From Zavarzinia marina (GTDB lineage Bacteria > Pseudomonadota > Alphaproteobacteria > Zavarziniales > Zavarziniaceae), in contig NZ_JAKGSB010000011.1 in the NCBI RefSeq assembly GCF_021568905.1, positions 1 through 42,467 on the forward strand: DNA of 42,467 bases. Reading direction: 5' to 3'. This document shows positions 41,631 through 42,467 of this stretch, piece by piece. The position numbers were made by a program, and so were the translations under genes. The notes under the pieces were generated by a model that was not told where the DNA came from, searched no databases, and saw only the letters and a list, made by a program, of their open reading frames with translations. Every line of letters begins with the position of its first letter. The first letter of the stretch is position 1.

Positions 41631-42122
41631 TCAGCGCGCGGCCATGCGGCTTTCGGGCAGGCCGAAATCGTCGGCGGCGAGAGCGCGGCAGGCGACGGCC
41701 ATTTCCGAGGCGCTGGCCGGATTGACCTGGAACAGGCGCGACGACAGGCCCTTGCGGACCCGTTCCGACAGCGCCGCCACGGTCTCGGCCGAGGCATCGG
41801 CCATGCCGCCCTCGCGCAACCCCTCGATCAACAGGCGGTCGGCCCGGGCGGCGGTCGCGGTCAGGGCGGGCGCCAGATCCTCGTAGGCGACGGCGGCGCT
41901 GCGCCGGCTGGGGCTCCAGGGCATGGCCGGGGTGGTCGCGGCCACCGCCGCCTCGCGGCACAGCAGATGGGCGGCGCCGGTCTCGATCTTGTCGTTGACG
42001 GCGGCGAGGCCGAAGAGGGCCGCCTGCGACTTGAAGAGGCTGGCCGGATCGGCCGCCCCGGCGGTGGCCGTCATGCCGAGAAAGCCGGCGACGGCGAGAA
42101 CGGTCACGGGTTTAAGCAACAT
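41631..42122 (-). CDS. Small exported protein of unknown function
   Basis: The 163-residue product has a signal peptide (MLLKPVTVLAVAGFLGMTA, cleavage near AGA-ADP) and is otherwise Ala/Arg/Glu-rich with a few Cys (AHLLCREAAVAA, AVACRALAADDFG) that could form a disulfide. GAGG eight bases upstream supports ATG 42122. I recognise no family. It converges with pap. A strong hairpin and an intergenic repeat lie upstream. Confidence 0.65.
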   Translation of the reverse strand: MLLKPVTVLAVAGFLGMTATAGAADPASLFKSQAALFGLAAVNDKIETGAAHLLCREAAVAATTPAMPWSPSRRSAAVAYEDLAPALTATAARADRLLIEGLREGGMADASAETVAALSERVRKGLSSRLFQVNPASASEMAVACRALAADDFGLPESRMAAR

Positions 42123-42171
42123 GATACACCTCACGAGCACAGGGGTTCATTGTGCGCCAGCGAGATGAAAT

Positions 42172-42211
42172 CCCGCACTGCAATGTGAGCAAGGCTCATC
42201 TGCAGTGCGGG
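42172..42211. terminator. Long hairpin downstream of acs
   Basis: CCCGCACTGCA (42172-42182) and TGCAGTGCGGG (42201-42211) pair perfectly over 11 bp. Inside, TGAGC and GCTCA pair again. On the minus strand it is followed by ATTTCAT; it probably ends the acs transcript, or it could control the small exported gene. Confidence 0.5.
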
Positions 42212-42233
42212 GGATGCGGATAGACCCTGCGTT

Positions 42234-42330
42234 CCCCTCACCCCCAACCCCTCTCCCCGAGCGGGGCGAGGGGCTTTCAACGCTCTCCCTCGCCCCCCGG
42301 AGGGGGAGAGGGTTGGTGTTAGGGGGGAGG
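42234..42330. repeat. Intergenic C-rich/G-rich inverted repeat
   Basis: A C-rich arm (CCCTCACCCCCAACCCCT and on) and a G-rich arm (GGGGGAGAGGGTTGGTGTTA and on) are near inverted copies of each other. This CCCTCACCCC-type element is a widespread intergenic repeat in bacterial genomes. It lies just past the acs stop codon. Confidence 0.75.
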
Positions 42331-42333
42331 CCC

Positions 42334-42467
42334 CTACCTGTTCTGTCGGTTGTCGATGAGGTCTGTGACGACGGAGGGATCGGCGAGGGTGGAGGTGTCG
42401 CCGAGGGCGCCGAACTCGTTCTCGGCGATCTTGCGGAGGATGCGGCGCATGATCTTGCCGGATCGGG
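42334..42467 (-). CDS. acs: Acetyl-CoA synthetase, C-terminal end (window edge)
   Basis: Acs activates acetate with ATP and CoA to acetyl-CoA. The last 43 codons are present: [19 protein letters not shown] holds the conserved acetylatable lysine (RSGKIMRR), then [17 protein letters not shown] and the stop. These are diagnostic for AMP-forming acetyl-CoA synthetases. The rest continues beyond the right edge. Confidence 0.93.
   Translation of the reverse strand, partial: RSGKIMRRILRKIAENEFGALGDTSTLADPSVVTDLIDNRQNR

Overview
This window is about 42 kb of very GC-rich bacterial chromosome. It most likely comes from an alphaproteobacterium of the Rhodospirillales type. The evidence is the gene order aminotransferase-hom-glpX, a small membrane protein plus exported protein plus xerD facing aroK-aroB, a malyl-CoA lyase of the Rhodobacter Mcl1 type, a class I PHA synthase and Flp-type pilins. 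Genus cannot be fixed from the sequence. It carries 39 protein genes, of which cysD and acs are cut by the window ends. I see no rRNA, tRNA, CRISPR array, phage or insertion sequence. Most of it looks like ordinary core chromosome; the accessory-looking parts are 13.4-20.7 kb and 29.3-40 kb.

Layout. 0-3 kb: cysD (partial), moaE and the flagellar stator pair motA-motB, all on the minus strand. 3-8.1 kb: a DUF2272 lipoprotein, a threonine deaminase with an ACT domain, an SDR oxidoreductase and aroB-aroK. 8.3-13.4 kb (plus): a 46-residue membrane protein, a large exported protein, xerD, malyl-CoA lyase and accA. 13.4-18 kb (minus): two tandem Sel1-repeat proteins and an unusual 870-residue open frame joining a PdxR/MocR regulator to a MOSC domain and a rubredoxin. 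18.3-24.3 kb: a UrtA-like binding protein with a [2Fe-2S] ferredoxin, an unknown gene behind phaC, phaC, and a divergent OmpA-domain protein. 24.4-29.3 kb: aminotransferase, hom, glpX and a HI0933-like flavoprotein. 29.3-32.3 kb, visibly less GC-rich: two orphan Flp pilins, a histidine-rich polytopic membrane protein and a Pro/Ala-rich lipoprotein. 32.5-36 kb: aldehyde dehydrogenase, cytochrome b561, a seven-beta-strand methyltransferase and two almost identical tandem zinc-ribbon genes. 36.5-40 kb: a 1125-residue repetitive, probably surface-exposed protein. 40-42.5 kb: polyphosphate:AMP phosphotransferase, a small exported protein and the 3' end of acs.

Several genes fit an organism that lives on C2 units and stores PHB: acs (acetate activation), accA (malonyl-CoA), malyl-CoA lyase (ethylmalonyl-CoA pathway chemistry), phaC (storage) and glpX (gluconeogenesis). 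They lie in separate transcription units, so this is a metabolic theme and not an operon.

The most unusual items are the PdxR-MOSC-rubredoxin open frame with a long inverted repeat upstream; the repetitive barrel-like surface protein with two repeat families (about 96 and 29 residues); the duplicated zinc-ribbon genes, which differ at only two silent sites over 77 codons; and the Flp pilin / histidine-rich membrane protein block, whose leader can form two mutually exclusive hairpins, one of them an intrinsic terminator.
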